Origin: Candidatus Daviesbacteria bacterium
Lineage (GTDB): Bacteria > Patescibacteria > Microgenomatia > Daviesbacterales > UBA10151
Assembly (NCBI GenBank): GCA_028687915.1
Contig: JAQTZF010000001.1
Coordinates: 434,001 to 498,000 of the forward strand
DNA: 64,000 nucleotides
Direction: 5' to 3'
Of this stretch, positions 27,001 through 35,035 are shown in pieces; the first letter of the stretch is position 1; every line of letters starts with the position of its first letter. Under the pieces are notes generated by a model. The model was not told where the DNA came from and did no database searches. It saw only the letters and a program-made list of their open reading frames with translations. Made by a program: the position numbers and the translations under genes.

Positions 27001-27441
27001 GCGTGGGTTTCTTTCTCTGATAATTTAGGGCAAATTCCCCCTGCAGCGCTAAGCCAGAATGAGTTTGAAGCATTGCAGTTTTTAAGCAAGCTTCCGGATG
27101 GAGTTGTTCTGACATACCCTTATAATAAAAATTTAAGTAGAAATTTTACTGAGCCGATACCTTTATTTGCTTATCAAACAACAGGGTATGTGTCAGCATT
27201 TTCAGGAAAGCAGTCATTTGTAGAAGATATTATGCAAAACGAAATCTTACAAACTGATTATCACCCACGATTAGTGGCCTCAGAAGACTTTTTTATTAGT
27301 GGGGTAATACCACCTATTTTAGAGGGAAAGATCAAATATATATATTTACCAAAGTTTTTTGATGTTACTGTAGATACTAGTAAGCAATGGAAAAAGGTTT
27401 TTGAAAACAATGAAGTGTTAATTTATGAAATAAATGGTTAG
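24016..27441 (+). CDS. Secreted deacetylase/hydrolase-like domain fused to GT-C membrane protein
   Basis: At 1141 residues this is the largest gene here. A signal peptide (1-23, ending IFA|AEN) leads to an extracytoplasmic domain (about 26-350) resembling a (beta/alpha) barrel of the polysaccharide-deacetylase/GH57-like fold: ILDEFKIPATFLIRFDA, SYPKSVGAWWIDSYSLEYM and GLENSYNWKTY. The classical NodB TFDDG and HxxxH motifs are not seen, so chemistry is uncertain. A beta-rich linker (about 350-490) precedes a multi-helix GT-C-like region (about 495-1000) with GHDMVWH (Asp624) and LNGYHYFFDLL, then a soluble tail. The membrane part is homologous to the whole of the next gene. TATATA at 24005-24010 may be an internal promoter. 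Confidence 0.7.
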   Translation: MFKKLVFCLIVAIFFFNTPNIFAAENSYVTVVNPIRGSDFWDQKGQEVETAVLGQIKILDEFKIPATFLIRFDAFSSNQLIDSLKNITHEKGLFLEVTPSWATAAGVKYRQSPVWHNAESVFLTGYDIEERKRFIDKAFEEFKKAFGSYPKSVGAWWIDSYSLEYMQNKYNIDAVLIVADQYSTDNYQIWGQYFGTPYYPAKKNALAPAQNTKNKIPVVVMQWATRDPINGYGEGVMETTYSLQANDYIDYHQLGSNYFTKLIDLFTTQPYNQVNHVVVGLENSYNWKTYQSEYRKQIELLKNRAVQRQLSLVTMEEFAKWYKLKFPDVSPAQIIIANDPLGTSKKVVWFMNQYYRAGWFYNRDGSVFRDIRQYVEGQVEPCYEVACKQINFATFSTRVLDDVTYKEKLILDKGKIADFIVKEDKEFVINYTNEAGRRRQISFLPRDISIDGKVSSIDSLILQAKESIRDDKKIQVEFSPDTTKNFQEPLSVLAFNIIKFLIFIIMVLFIPGFSVVRSLKQESLILNIFLSICIGFVGLVLVSFVAGYLKLPWLVFVYIGSVLITFFFKKRYLGLSLKQVSFSKNNILILIVLILGTIFQSLIMVRSGWVYDFGVGFWGPTGHDMVWHQALVNQLVKAVPPESPILAGETLNGYHYFFDLLVAESYKLTNISILDLLYRFFPVLFSLLLGIGTIGLLNKLTTNKIISLTSLYFVYFAGSFGWIVTYLRDKSISGESVFWVNQPVSMNINPPFAISLLLVITIVLLINIHRLNKSTYSYFLLVILIGVLVEFKVYAGVVAMGGLLIMALLEVITKRSFTYLKIFLPAAIFSAVLFIPQNKNAASLLVFSPLWFIDSMMDFADRVGWSKLSAARLAYFARGEWLKYISIEALSLFIFIAGNLGIRILLLFKMQSLFKRNWWHISEYTFMFFMGLVSLTIPLFFIQKGNPWNTIQFIYYLVYFAAIGASFGLFVIYKSLPKVLGVILLAMVMVIAPVNAWVSFSDNLGQIPPAALSQNEFEALQFLSKLPDGVVLTYPYNKNLSRNFTEPIPLFAYQTTGYVSAFSGKQSFVEDIMQNEILQTDYHPRLVASEDFFISGVIPPILEGKIKYIYLPKFFDVTVDTSKQWKKVFENNEVLIYEING

Positions 27442-27452
27442 AATAATACTAA

Positions 27453-29477
27453 ATGGAAATTATACAAACATTTGCTCTTTTCTTGGTTTTTATTCCGATA
27501 TCCATATTTCTTTTTTATATTCCAGGATTTGCTGTGCTTTCTATAGTAAAGCGGGATTTAGAAAAAGTCGAGTTAAGTGTATTGTCTTTTAGCACTGGAC
27601 TTATACTTTTTACACTCCTTGCGATGCTTCTAGGGGTTTTAAATGTTCGTTTCTTAAGCTTAGTAATATTACTTATTATCAATTTTTGGGTATTGATTAA
27701 GTATAAGTTACAACCCTTCAAAGGTTTGACTTTTTTCCGGGATAAACTACTTGGTGTATTAGTTATTTTGGCTATATTAGTCCAAGGCTTAATCAGCTTT
27801 CCGAGTGGCTACATGTATGATGATGGTTTGTACTTTTGGAGTGCACAAGGCCATGATGGTGTTCGGCATGTTGCTTTTATGGAACAGATAAAGAAGGAGT
27901 TTCCTCCAAGTACCCCACTTTTTTCAGAGGAGCTTTTGTATAACTATCATTACTTTATAGATATTTTTATGGGGGAAACTCTTAGGTTGTTTCCATTTTT
28001 TAATTCCTGGGATTTATATTTTAGGTTTTTCCCTGTACTTTTTTCTTTTTTGATTACCATCTCAACATTTGCCTTTATTCAGGCTTGGAAAAATAAACAA
28101 ATTGCGTATTGGGCAATTTTCTTTACAACATTTACCGGAAGTTTTGGATGGATGGTTCAGGTGATGAGGGGTAGGGGGCCTTTTGGCGGAGAAACAGTTT
28201 TCTGGGCGTCTCAAATAAATACTGTGATTGGGAATCCAGCTACGGCTGTTTCTATAATCTTAGTTTTGGTATTTCTGCTTAGTCTTAAGTTTTATCTTGA
28301 AAATAGTAATTGGAGGTGGTTTATTATTTGTTTAATTATAGGATCAATAATTTCTAGTTTTAAAGTTTTCGCTGGAGTGGTTTTATTATCTGGCTTGGCT
28401 GTAGCTTCTTCTTTAGACTTACTTTTTAAAAGAAGGGTTAATTTAGCTTTAATTTCCGGAGCATTGTTTGTCTCTAATTTTATTGCTTTTAAATCCCTTA
28501 CCTCTGGAGCAGGTAGCTTATTATTATTTGAGCCATGGTATCTGGTTAGGACTCTAGTCGTTTCCGGGGACAGATTAAATTGGATAGATTTAGAACTTCG
28601 TAGGCAGTATTATCTTTCTCTGCACACAGTAAAGGGTTATCTAAGAGTAGCACAATTTGAAATTATGGCTTTTTCGTTATTCCTAATTGGTAATATTGGT
28701 GTTCGTTTTATTGGTTTTTATGATCTGCAAAAAACAATAGTTAACCAGATAAAGAATAAGTTTTCTGACAGTATAGCCATAACAATTTTTTTTGCTATGT
28801 TGTCTGCATTCTTGATACCACTTCTATTTGTTCAAAAGGGTTTAGCTTACAACAATATTCAGTTTCTGGAGTATTTTGTGCTCTTTCTAGGATTTTTTAC
28901 TGCTTCATCAACTTATGTTTTGCTAAAAAGGTTTCACTCTAACACCATCAAGCTTTTTGTTATTGCAGTAATTATTATTTTTGCTGTACCTACAGTTATA
29001 GGAAATTTACTTGAATTCTATGGTCCGGAGTCAGCACCAAATTCCAAAATTAGCAGGCAGGAGCTTAAAGCGCTATATTATTTAAGAGATAATTCTGATC
29101 AAAAAAGCATTGTTCTAAACGCGCCTTTTGACGCGAATCGTACTAATAGAGAAAGCAAACCTGTTCCTATTTATGCTTGGTACAGTACATCGTATATTGC
29201 AGCAACGTCTTTAAGAACCACATATCTATCTGATGAAGAGCAGGCAATAACTACCGGATATCCAGCTGAAGAAAGATTGGCTAATATGCATAAATTTTTT
29301 AGCCAAGAGGACTTAACTTGGAATCAAAATTTTTTAAGGTTAAATAAAATTAATTATATTTATTTACCCAAAAAAGAAATACAATCTTTAGATCCTCAAA
29401 TATTATTAGACAAAGAGGGTAATAGTATAAGAACATTTTATGAAAATAGTGAAGTGATTATTTATGAAGTTATCTAA
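27453..29477 (+). CDS. GT-C-like membrane protein, paralogue without the secreted domain
   Basis: This 674-residue polytopic protein matches the C-terminal two-thirds of the preceding one. Both have an N-terminal FIPGF/YIPGF helix end, and this copy has the outer-loop motif AQGHDGVRHVAFMEQ (Asp135), then FPPSTPLF, LLYNYHYFIDIF, FTGSFGWMV and a soluble tail with YLPKKEI and ENSEVIIYEV. The pattern of GHD plus FPP and NYHYF resembles DUF2298-type or other large GT-C proteins, but I cannot assign a named family. It starts 11 nt after the previous stop. Confidence 0.68.
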   Translation: MEIIQTFALFLVFIPISIFLFYIPGFAVLSIVKRDLEKVELSVLSFSTGLILFTLLAMLLGVLNVRFLSLVILLIINFWVLIKYKLQPFKGLTFFRDKLLGVLVILAILVQGLISFPSGYMYDDGLYFWSAQGHDGVRHVAFMEQIKKEFPPSTPLFSEELLYNYHYFIDIFMGETLRLFPFFNSWDLYFRFFPVLFSFLITISTFAFIQAWKNKQIAYWAIFFTTFTGSFGWMVQVMRGRGPFGGETVFWASQINTVIGNPATAVSIILVLVFLLSLKFYLENSNWRWFIICLIIGSIISSFKVFAGVVLLSGLAVASSLDLLFKRRVNLALISGALFVSNFIAFKSLTSGAGSLLLFEPWYLVRTLVVSGDRLNWIDLELRRQYYLSLHTVKGYLRVAQFEIMAFSLFLIGNIGVRFIGFYDLQKTIVNQIKNKFSDSIAITIFFAMLSAFLIPLLFVQKGLAYNNIQFLEYFVLFLGFFTASSTYVLLKRFHSNTIKLFVIAVIIIFAVPTVIGNLLEFYGPESAPNSKISRQELKALYYLRDNSDQKSIVLNAPFDANRTNRESKPVPIYAWYSTSYIAATSLRTTYLSDEEQAITTGYPAEERLANMHKFFSQEDLTWNQNFLRLNKINYIYLPKKEIQSLDPQILLDKEGNSIRTFYENSEVIIYEVI

Positions 29478-31182
29478 AACTAAAATTTTATTGATATTAA
29501 TATTGCTATTAGCCATTTTTTTGAGGCTTTATAAAATTGATGAAAATCCAGTATCTTTGTTTGGTGATGAATTGGATGTTGGTTATCATGCTTTATCAAT
29601 TTTACAAACAGGAAAGGATTATACAGGACATTTCTTGCCACAGCATTTTCGTTCGCTGGCGGAGTTACGTACACCACTATATTTATATTCAAGTGTTCCA
29701 AGTGTTGCTATTTTTGGTGTCTCACCACTTGGGGTGAGATTGCCAGCTGTCATTTTTGGGGTTTTATGTGTTTGGTTGCTTTATTTTCTAGTAAAATATA
29801 TTTCTGGAAATACAGTTATTGCATTAATATCAGCTTTACTTCTCTCGATTCTACCATGGCATATTCAATACTCCAGAGCAGGTTTTGAAGTAACAGAGTT
29901 GATGGCGTTTTATTTAGCAGGAATATATTTTTTTCTTCGGGGTTTAAAAGAGCATAGATTGATATTTTTATCAGTAATCTTTTTTGGATTTACGCCGTGG
30001 ATTTATAATATAGCCAAGCTTTATTTACCTCTGACAGTCCTAGGGCTTCTTGCGATATTTTGGAACGATATCAAAGTAGTTCCAAAAAAGTTTATTTTTA
30101 TCTCCTTTGTTATTTTTACACTTATTACAGGAGCTTTTACCTATAATACTCTTTTTGGTGGAGGTGTGGATCGATTTGAAAGTATCTCTATTGCGTCGGA
30201 TAATACTATTATTCCTCAAATTGGTTTCTCTCGTCTCAGGGATGCAAAAATGCGTGATTCTTCTGCCTCAATTGGAGCAGTATTTAGCTTGTCTGATAAA
30301 TTGTTTCACAATCAACCATTTTTTTTGTTTAATGCTTTTATAAAAAACTATCTTCAAGCATATTCAGCTGAATTTTTAACTATTTCTGGCAGTACAAACC
30401 TACGTCATTCAGTTCCAGGGGTGGGACAGATATATGCTTTTGAATTTATCTTTATGCTGATTGGAGGCGCTTTTTTCTTCTTTAGTCAAGTTAACAACAA
30501 GGTAAAGTTGTTAATGTTATTTTTGATTTTAACTACACCAATCCCATCCGCTTTAACAATAGATGGGGGTACTCACCCAACCCGACTTTTTCTTATGATA
30601 ATACCCATTACCATAATGACGGCTTATGGAATATGGTCCGCGGTTAACATTTTAAGCGTAAAAATCCGTAAAGCCTTCATTGGGATAATTGCTTTGGTAA
30701 TATTATTAAGCTTTGTGTTTTACCAGCATACTTATTGGATTCATTATCCCTGGGATTCAGAAAGATGGTGGCAAGCTGGTTATAGCGAGGCAATAAAAGC
30801 AACTGTAGAGGAGGGTAAAAAGTATGATCGGGTAATTATAAGTAATGCTGATGAACCTTCACTGATATTTTTCTTAGGTTACAATGAATATCCACCAGAA
30901 AAATTTCAAAAGAATTATCTTTTACCGGAAACCAATATTCCTGGTTTTGGGAATGTGTCAAATTTAGATAAATATTACTTCCCTGCTATAGGAAAGGGAG
31001 TAGGTTTATATGATTTAGGTAAGATTTTACCAAGCAATACACTTTATTTAGCTACTGCAAAGGAGGTGAATGTAAATTTAATTACTGAGCCAGAGCGTGT
31101 ACCAAAAGGTATCAACCTGATAAGGTCGATTACCTATCCTTCTGGAGCCCCAGCTTTTTACCTGTTGTCTAAGATTGAATAG
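29464..31182 (+). CDS. PMT-like GT-C glycosyltransferase
   Basis: This 572-residue protein has LFGDELDVGYHALSIL (Asp35-Glu36), RTPLYLYSSVP, GVRLPAVIFG and SILPWHIQYSRAGFE. It has about eleven membrane segments and a long soluble C-terminal region (about 430-572) with YDRVIISNADEPS. It belongs to the same subgroup as the genes at 41083, 43979, 45677 and 47320, all of which share the YHA/YNA, LP.vRLP and SPWhi.fSR-type blocks. It overlaps the previous gene by 14 nt and ends the long unit, only 4 bp from the convergent stop of the next gene. Confidence 0.8.
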   Translation: MKLSKTKILLILILLLAIFLRLYKIDENPVSLFGDELDVGYHALSILQTGKDYTGHFLPQHFRSLAELRTPLYLYSSVPSVAIFGVSPLGVRLPAVIFGVLCVWLLYFLVKYISGNTVIALISALLLSILPWHIQYSRAGFEVTELMAFYLAGIYFFLRGLKEHRLIFLSVIFFGFTPWIYNIAKLYLPLTVLGLLAIFWNDIKVVPKKFIFISFVIFTLITGAFTYNTLFGGGVDRFESISIASDNTIIPQIGFSRLRDAKMRDSSASIGAVFSLSDKLFHNQPFFLFNAFIKNYLQAYSAEFLTISGSTNLRHSVPGVGQIYAFEFIFMLIGGAFFFFSQVNNKVKLLMLFLILTTPIPSALTIDGGTHPTRLFLMIIPITIMTAYGIWSAVNILSVKIRKAFIGIIALVILLSFVFYQHTYWIHYPWDSERWWQAGYSEAIKATVEEGKKYDRVIISNADEPSLIFFLGYNEYPPEKFQKNYLLPETNIPGFGNVSNLDKYYFPAIGKGVGLYDLGKILPSNTLYLATAKEVNVNLITEPERVPKGINLIRSITYPSGAPAFYLLSKIE

Positions 31183-31186
31183 AATT

Positions 31187-32578
31187 TTATTTAGGAAGTA
31201 TTAAACCGATATTACCAGAGACAATGTCTAAACTCCCGGCAGATAATGATTTTGGGATGACTGTAGTATAAATTGGGGGTTTTGCCTCAATTGTTTGTGG
31301 TATCTTACCATAATATTTAAATAGATAATCAAACCCAAAATTCCAGCCGAGGTTGCTAATGTATGAAACATAAAACACCTGATTTTGTGGTTGTCTTTTG
31401 ATGATTTCAGACACAATAAAGTCTTTATGGTAGAGACTCACTTTGCTGGGATTGTCCCACTCTTTTTGTAAAGAACTAAAGTTTACTATAGTTAAATAAA
31501 TAAGGATTAGGCCAAGTAATGTTGTGGTGATATAGTTTTTTTTCATAATCAGCAGGCTTAAACTTGCTCCAACATACAGAATTACCAAAACTCTTAGAGC
31601 TAGAAAATAATATTCTGTTACATTCTTTGGTAATAGCAAACCATAATAAATTAAAAAAATAGCGATTACAAGAATAGAAACAGATGCGTGAAACTTATCC
31701 TTCCAGAACCCAACACGTTTCCAGACTAAGATAGAGAAGATGATTAATACAAGTAAACCAATATATTCTTTATGGGCGATATCTATTGTCAAAACACGGG
31801 ATATCTCCTCAAGGTTAAATTGGGCCCAGTGGATAAGATTAGCAATAGTTTTTGGTTCTCCTGATGGTTTCGTAAACAGATCAATGAAACGTTTAGCCTC
31901 TAGGAAGTTATGCAAAAATTGGAATATAAGTAAAGGAGAAATTGCAATAAAGAAGCCAATTACTGAAAGTAGTATATTTTTAAAACCTGGCCAGCTTCTT
32001 TTGGCAATAAGAAAGATTGGTACAACTAAATAAAAAGGCAGGTGAACTGGGTGCATGCTGGTGAATAGTCCAAGTATGATTGCGATTAATATGAGAGCTT
32101 TTTTTTGACCATGCCAATACTTATAGAATGCCCACCATAACCAAATGACCAGCAGCTCGCTAATTGTTAAGGGGGCAGGGTTTAAATCATTGCTTATTTC
32201 TAAGTATGTTATTGTCCTGATAAATGCTGCAACTAATCCTGCTTCCTTACTGATAAGCTCTTTTCCAACAAAAAAGTATGAAGCAATGATTAATAGCCCA
32301 AAAAAAACTGCCCCAATACTTCCACCTAAGGGGTGTAGGTTAGTTAATAAATAAAAAGGAGTTAATAGATAGAATCCAATTGGTCCCATAAAAAGACCTT
32401 CTACTGACAAACCTTGTCCAATAAACTGAATTGGATATTCATGAATAATACGGTAAGCAAAGTTAGCAGCCCATGCTTGATCATAATCAAAGGGAGCCAT
32501 CTCGGGTAATCGATAGAGTCTTAAAAATGCTGCCAGTAGCAATATTAATATTAATATAAGGTAGCTTCGGTATTTCAC
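31187..32578 (-). CDS. GT-C glycosyltransferase on minus strand, DQ variant
   Basis: This 463-residue polytopic protein has first-loop motif FDYDQAWAANFAY (Asp33-Gln34), then GLSVEGLFMGPIGFYLL. These link it to the genes at 9513 and 11023 (DE/DQ motif, GP.yYY motif). A short soluble tail has YISNLGWNFGFDYLFKYYGK, which parallels YLFKYYGNRY in the 11023 product. The start is GTG at 32578-32576, 8 nt after a TATAAT box. Its stop lies 4 bp from the convergent stop of the preceding gene. Confidence 0.78.
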   Translation of the reverse strand: MKYRSYLILILILLLAAFLRLYRLPEMAPFDYDQAWAANFAYRIIHEYPIQFIGQGLSVEGLFMGPIGFYLLTPFYLLTNLHPLGGSIGAVFFGLLIIASYFFVGKELISKEAGLVAAFIRTITYLEISNDLNPAPLTISELLVIWLWWAFYKYWHGQKKALILIAIILGLFTSMHPVHLPFYLVVPIFLIAKRSWPGFKNILLSVIGFFIAISPLLIFQFLHNFLEAKRFIDLFTKPSGEPKTIANLIHWAQFNLEEISRVLTIDIAHKEYIGLLVLIIFSILVWKRVGFWKDKFHASVSILVIAIFLIYYGLLLPKNVTEYYFLALRVLVILYVGASLSLLIMKKNYITTTLLGLILIYLTIVNFSSLQKEWDNPSKVSLYHKDFIVSEIIKRQPQNQVFYVSYISNLGWNFGFDYLFKYYGKIPQTIEAKPPIYTTVIPKSLSAGSLDIVSGNIGLILPK

Positions 32579-32586
32579 TAACTTAA

Positions 32587-32616
32587 ATTATATATTTTTT
32601 TCTTGAGCAAAGACAA
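32587..32616 (-). promoter_or_regulatory. Sigma70-type promoter of the minus-strand GT-C gene
   Basis: On the minus strand, TTGTCT (32616-32611) is followed after 18 bp by TATAAT (32592-32587), which ends 8 nt before the GTG start. This is the best -35/-10 pair in the window. It points to a leaderless transcript starting at or near a GTG codon. Confidence 0.6.
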
Positions 32617-32638
32617 TTATTAATATGTTATATTTAAT

Positions 32639-32644
32639 TATAAT
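32639..32644 (+). promoter_or_regulatory. -10 box of the gene at 32652
   Basis: A perfect TATAAT ends 7 nt before the ATG at 32652. It shares the 73-bp AT-rich gap with the divergent promoter of the minus-strand gene. Confidence 0.5.
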
Positions 32645-32651
32645 TTAATAT

Positions 32652-34052
32652 ATGTTTAAATTTTCTTTATTTAAGGTGAAGTTTTTATCAAGTCCTTTAA
32701 CGAAGACTTGTTTGTGTATAGTAGTCGGGTTGCTCATTGCTTTGTTGGGGTATCAGATAAGACTCCATCAGTTTAGAGATTTTCCTCCTCTTGGGGATAC
32801 ATTTGATGAGGTAAAAGCTCCTTTTAATGGAATTAACCTAATCCAAAAAGGCATTCCTATTTCCTGGTCTTGGTATGATGAATATGGTGAGTTCCCAGTT
32901 CAAAAAATTAGAGGAACTGATTTTAGGCTTGTTCAACCCTGGTTTGACGAACCACCTCTCTTTTCTCTTGTTGCCGGTGCTTATAGTATATCAAAGGGGA
33001 TGGATACTGAAGAAAAAGTTGATGCTGGAGTTTTAAGATATCCAATGGTAAAACTTGCAGCATTCAATATTTTTGCATTGTTTTTAATAATATTAATTTT
33101 ACGAAACTTCATAGAAGCATCACTGGCATCTTTAATTTATGCTACTGAACCCACAATGGTATTTGGATCAAGGTTACCAGTTTCTGATAATTTCTTAGTC
33201 AGTATAATTTTAATTACTTTATTGTTTCTGATTTTTTATCTGAAAAAACAAAAATGGTATTTATTAGGTGTTTTGGCAATTCTTTCATCATCAGGGCTGT
33301 TAATTAAATCTACTGGAATATTTATACCAATGGCAATTATTTTTCTACTGGGTGCTCATAGAAAATTTAAGCAGGCTCTATTAGTTGCGGGTTTTATGTT
33401 TATTGCTTTTGGAGGATGGTTATATTATGGCTACTATTATAATTGGGACGTTTTTAGCAAGATTTTTGTAGTTTCAAGTGGGAGAGAGCTTTTTAAGCCG
33501 GATATCATAATTCATTTATTCGATACCTTTAGGATAGGAGAAAAATCAATGAATTATGATGGTTGGTTAATGTGGGGCTGGATTTCAGTAGTAGCATACT
33601 CATTTATAAACAGAGATTCCCATAAAAGTATACTAAGCAGGATTACCTTACCTGTGGTTGTTGGTTCTTATTTAGTATTTTTTTCGATTATGTCTGGACA
33701 TGCAAAAGGTTGGTATCGGTTTCCTTTTTTCCCTTTCTTATCCTGGGCCTCAGCAGCTTTTTTTATTGAGATAGTTAAAAATCCAAGGTTCCTTTTTACG
33801 TTTTTCTTTATCACGATACCGGTTTTTTCAAGTTATATTTACGGTAATGGTGTTAAAAGATGGAGTAACATGGAGATAAAGATTTATCAGCTAGTATTTG
33901 TATTATTAATGTCACTGCCTATGTTATATGAATTATTTCAAAATAAATACTTTAAAATGGCTGTTCAAGTAATTTTAATAAGCGCATTTATTATAGCGAT
34001 TATTTTTAATATTAGAACAATTTACTCTTTCCAAGATCACTTTTGGTATTAG
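32652..34052 (+). CDS. GT-C family membrane glycosyltransferase
   Basis: This 466-residue polytopic protein has an outer-loop acidic motif GDTFDEVKAPFNGINL (Asp52-Glu53), then an unusual WSWYDEYGEFP and WFDEPPLFSLVAGA, a PMT-like PPL block. TEPTMVFGSRLPVSDNFL and a LIKSTGIFIP helix are also ArnT/PMT-like. Unlike most neighbours it has almost no soluble C-terminal tail. It is transcribed from its own leaderless-type promoter and separated from the next gene by 69 nt. Confidence 0.72.
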   Translation: MFKFSLFKVKFLSSPLTKTCLCIVVGLLIALLGYQIRLHQFRDFPPLGDTFDEVKAPFNGINLIQKGIPISWSWYDEYGEFPVQKIRGTDFRLVQPWFDEPPLFSLVAGAYSISKGMDTEEKVDAGVLRYPMVKLAAFNIFALFLIILILRNFIEASLASLIYATEPTMVFGSRLPVSDNFLVSIILITLLFLIFYLKKQKWYLLGVLAILSSSGLLIKSTGIFIPMAIIFLLGAHRKFKQALLVAGFMFIAFGGWLYYGYYYNWDVFSKIFVVSSGRELFKPDIIIHLFDTFRIGEKSMNYDGWLMWGWISVVAYSFINRDSHKSILSRITLPVVVGSYLVFFSIMSGHAKGWYRFPFFPFLSWASAAFFIEIVKNPRFLFTFFFITIPVFSSYIYGNGVKRWSNMEIKIYQLVFVLLMSLPMLYELFQNKYFKMAVQVILISAFIIAIIFNIRTIYSFQDHFWY

Positions 34053-34095
34053 GACTCTTTTTTCTCTCCTAGTTTAAACTTACATTTTACTTACA

Positions 34096-34101
34096 TATAA
34101 T
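34096..34101 (+). promoter_or_regulatory. -10 box upstream of the gene at 34122
   Basis: TATAAT ends 20 nt before the ATG, giving a short leader of about 14 nt rather than a strictly leaderless transcript. Confidence 0.4.
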
Positions 34102-34121
34102 CAGCTGGTAAGATTAATTAG

Positions 34122-35021
34122 ATGGATACTAAAATTTCTGTTGTAATAAATACTTTTAATGAGGCAGAGAATATTGCCAGAGCATTAAAGTCTGTAGAAT
34201 GGGCGGATGAAGTGGTTGTTTGTGATATGTCGTCTTCTGATAAAACTGCTGAGATTGCTAAAAAAATGGGTGCAAAAGTTGTCTTGCATAAAGCTCAAAA
34301 GTATGTTGAATTAGCCAGGAATTTTAATATTTCTCAAGCCTCTCATAATTGGGTTTTAATTTTGGATCCTGACGAAGAAGTTCCAGAAGGTTTAGTTAAG
34401 AGATTAAAGGAAGTTATAGCTATGGAAGAAATTTCATATGTTGAAATCCCTCGAAAAAATATTATTTTTGGTAAATGGATGAAGAATGCAATGTGGTGGC
34501 CTGATTATAATATTAGATTATTTAAAAAAGGTGCTGTTGTATGGAGCGAAGAGATCCACAGGCCACCCAAAACAGAAGGTAAAAGTTTTCAAATTGAAGA
34601 AATAGAAAATTTGGCAATTATACACCACCATTACGAGTCAATCTCACAATTTATTTTAAGAATGGACCGTTATACTACAGCTCAGGCTGACGATCTTACT
34701 ATCAAGGGATATAAATTTAATTGGACAGATCTAGTCCAAAAGCCATTACAGGAATTTTTAAGCAGATACTTTGCAAGTCGAGGATTTGAGGATGGATTGC
34801 ATGGATTGGCTTTAAGTTTTTTACAAGCGTTTTCTTTTCTAATAATGTATCTGAAAGTTTGGGAAAAGGAAAAATTTGAAAGTAAAGATTTGCCCTATAA
34901 AGAAGTTGTTATAGAAGGCAAGAAAGCTGGTAAGGAAATTTCATATTGGTTTAAATATGCTAATCTCTCGAAAAATAAATTCTACTCAGTATTACAACGC
35001 CTTAAAAATAAACTTAGCTAA
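34122..35021 (+). CDS. WaaE/KdtX-like GT2 glycosyltransferase
   Basis: This 299-residue soluble GT2 enzyme has NTFNEAENIARAL at 10-22, CDMSSSDKT at 34-42 and LDPDEEV at 81-87. Family members usually have DADE; here it is DPDE, as in some LPS-core glucosyltransferases. Later blocks are WWPDYNIRLFKKG, then HRPP and IIHHHYESI, and a hydrophobic C-terminal helix (about 238-250) that may touch the membrane. Two relatives are at 38404 and 48927. The next gene, a YfhO-like protein, follows after 14 nt. Confidence 0.83.
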   Translation: MDTKISVVINTFNEAENIARALKSVEWADEVVVCDMSSSDKTAEIAKKMGAKVVLHKAQKYVELARNFNISQASHNWVLILDPDEEVPEGLVKRLKEVIAMEEISYVEIPRKNIIFGKWMKNAMWWPDYNIRLFKKGAVVWSEEIHRPPKTEGKSFQIEEIENLAIIHHHYESISQFILRMDRYTTAQADDLTIKGYKFNWTDLVQKPLQEFLSRYFASRGFEDGLHGLALSFLQAFSFLIMYLKVWEKEKFESKDLPYKEVVIEGKKAGKEISYWFKYANLSKNKFYSVLQRLKNKLS

Positions 35022-35035
35022 AATCATGAAACATT

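Noticed and set aside
34053..34080. Hairpin TAGGA...TCCTA around a T-run after the GT-C gene at 32652
   Set aside because: Only a 5-bp stem with the T-run inside the loop rather than after it, so not a credible intrinsic terminator.
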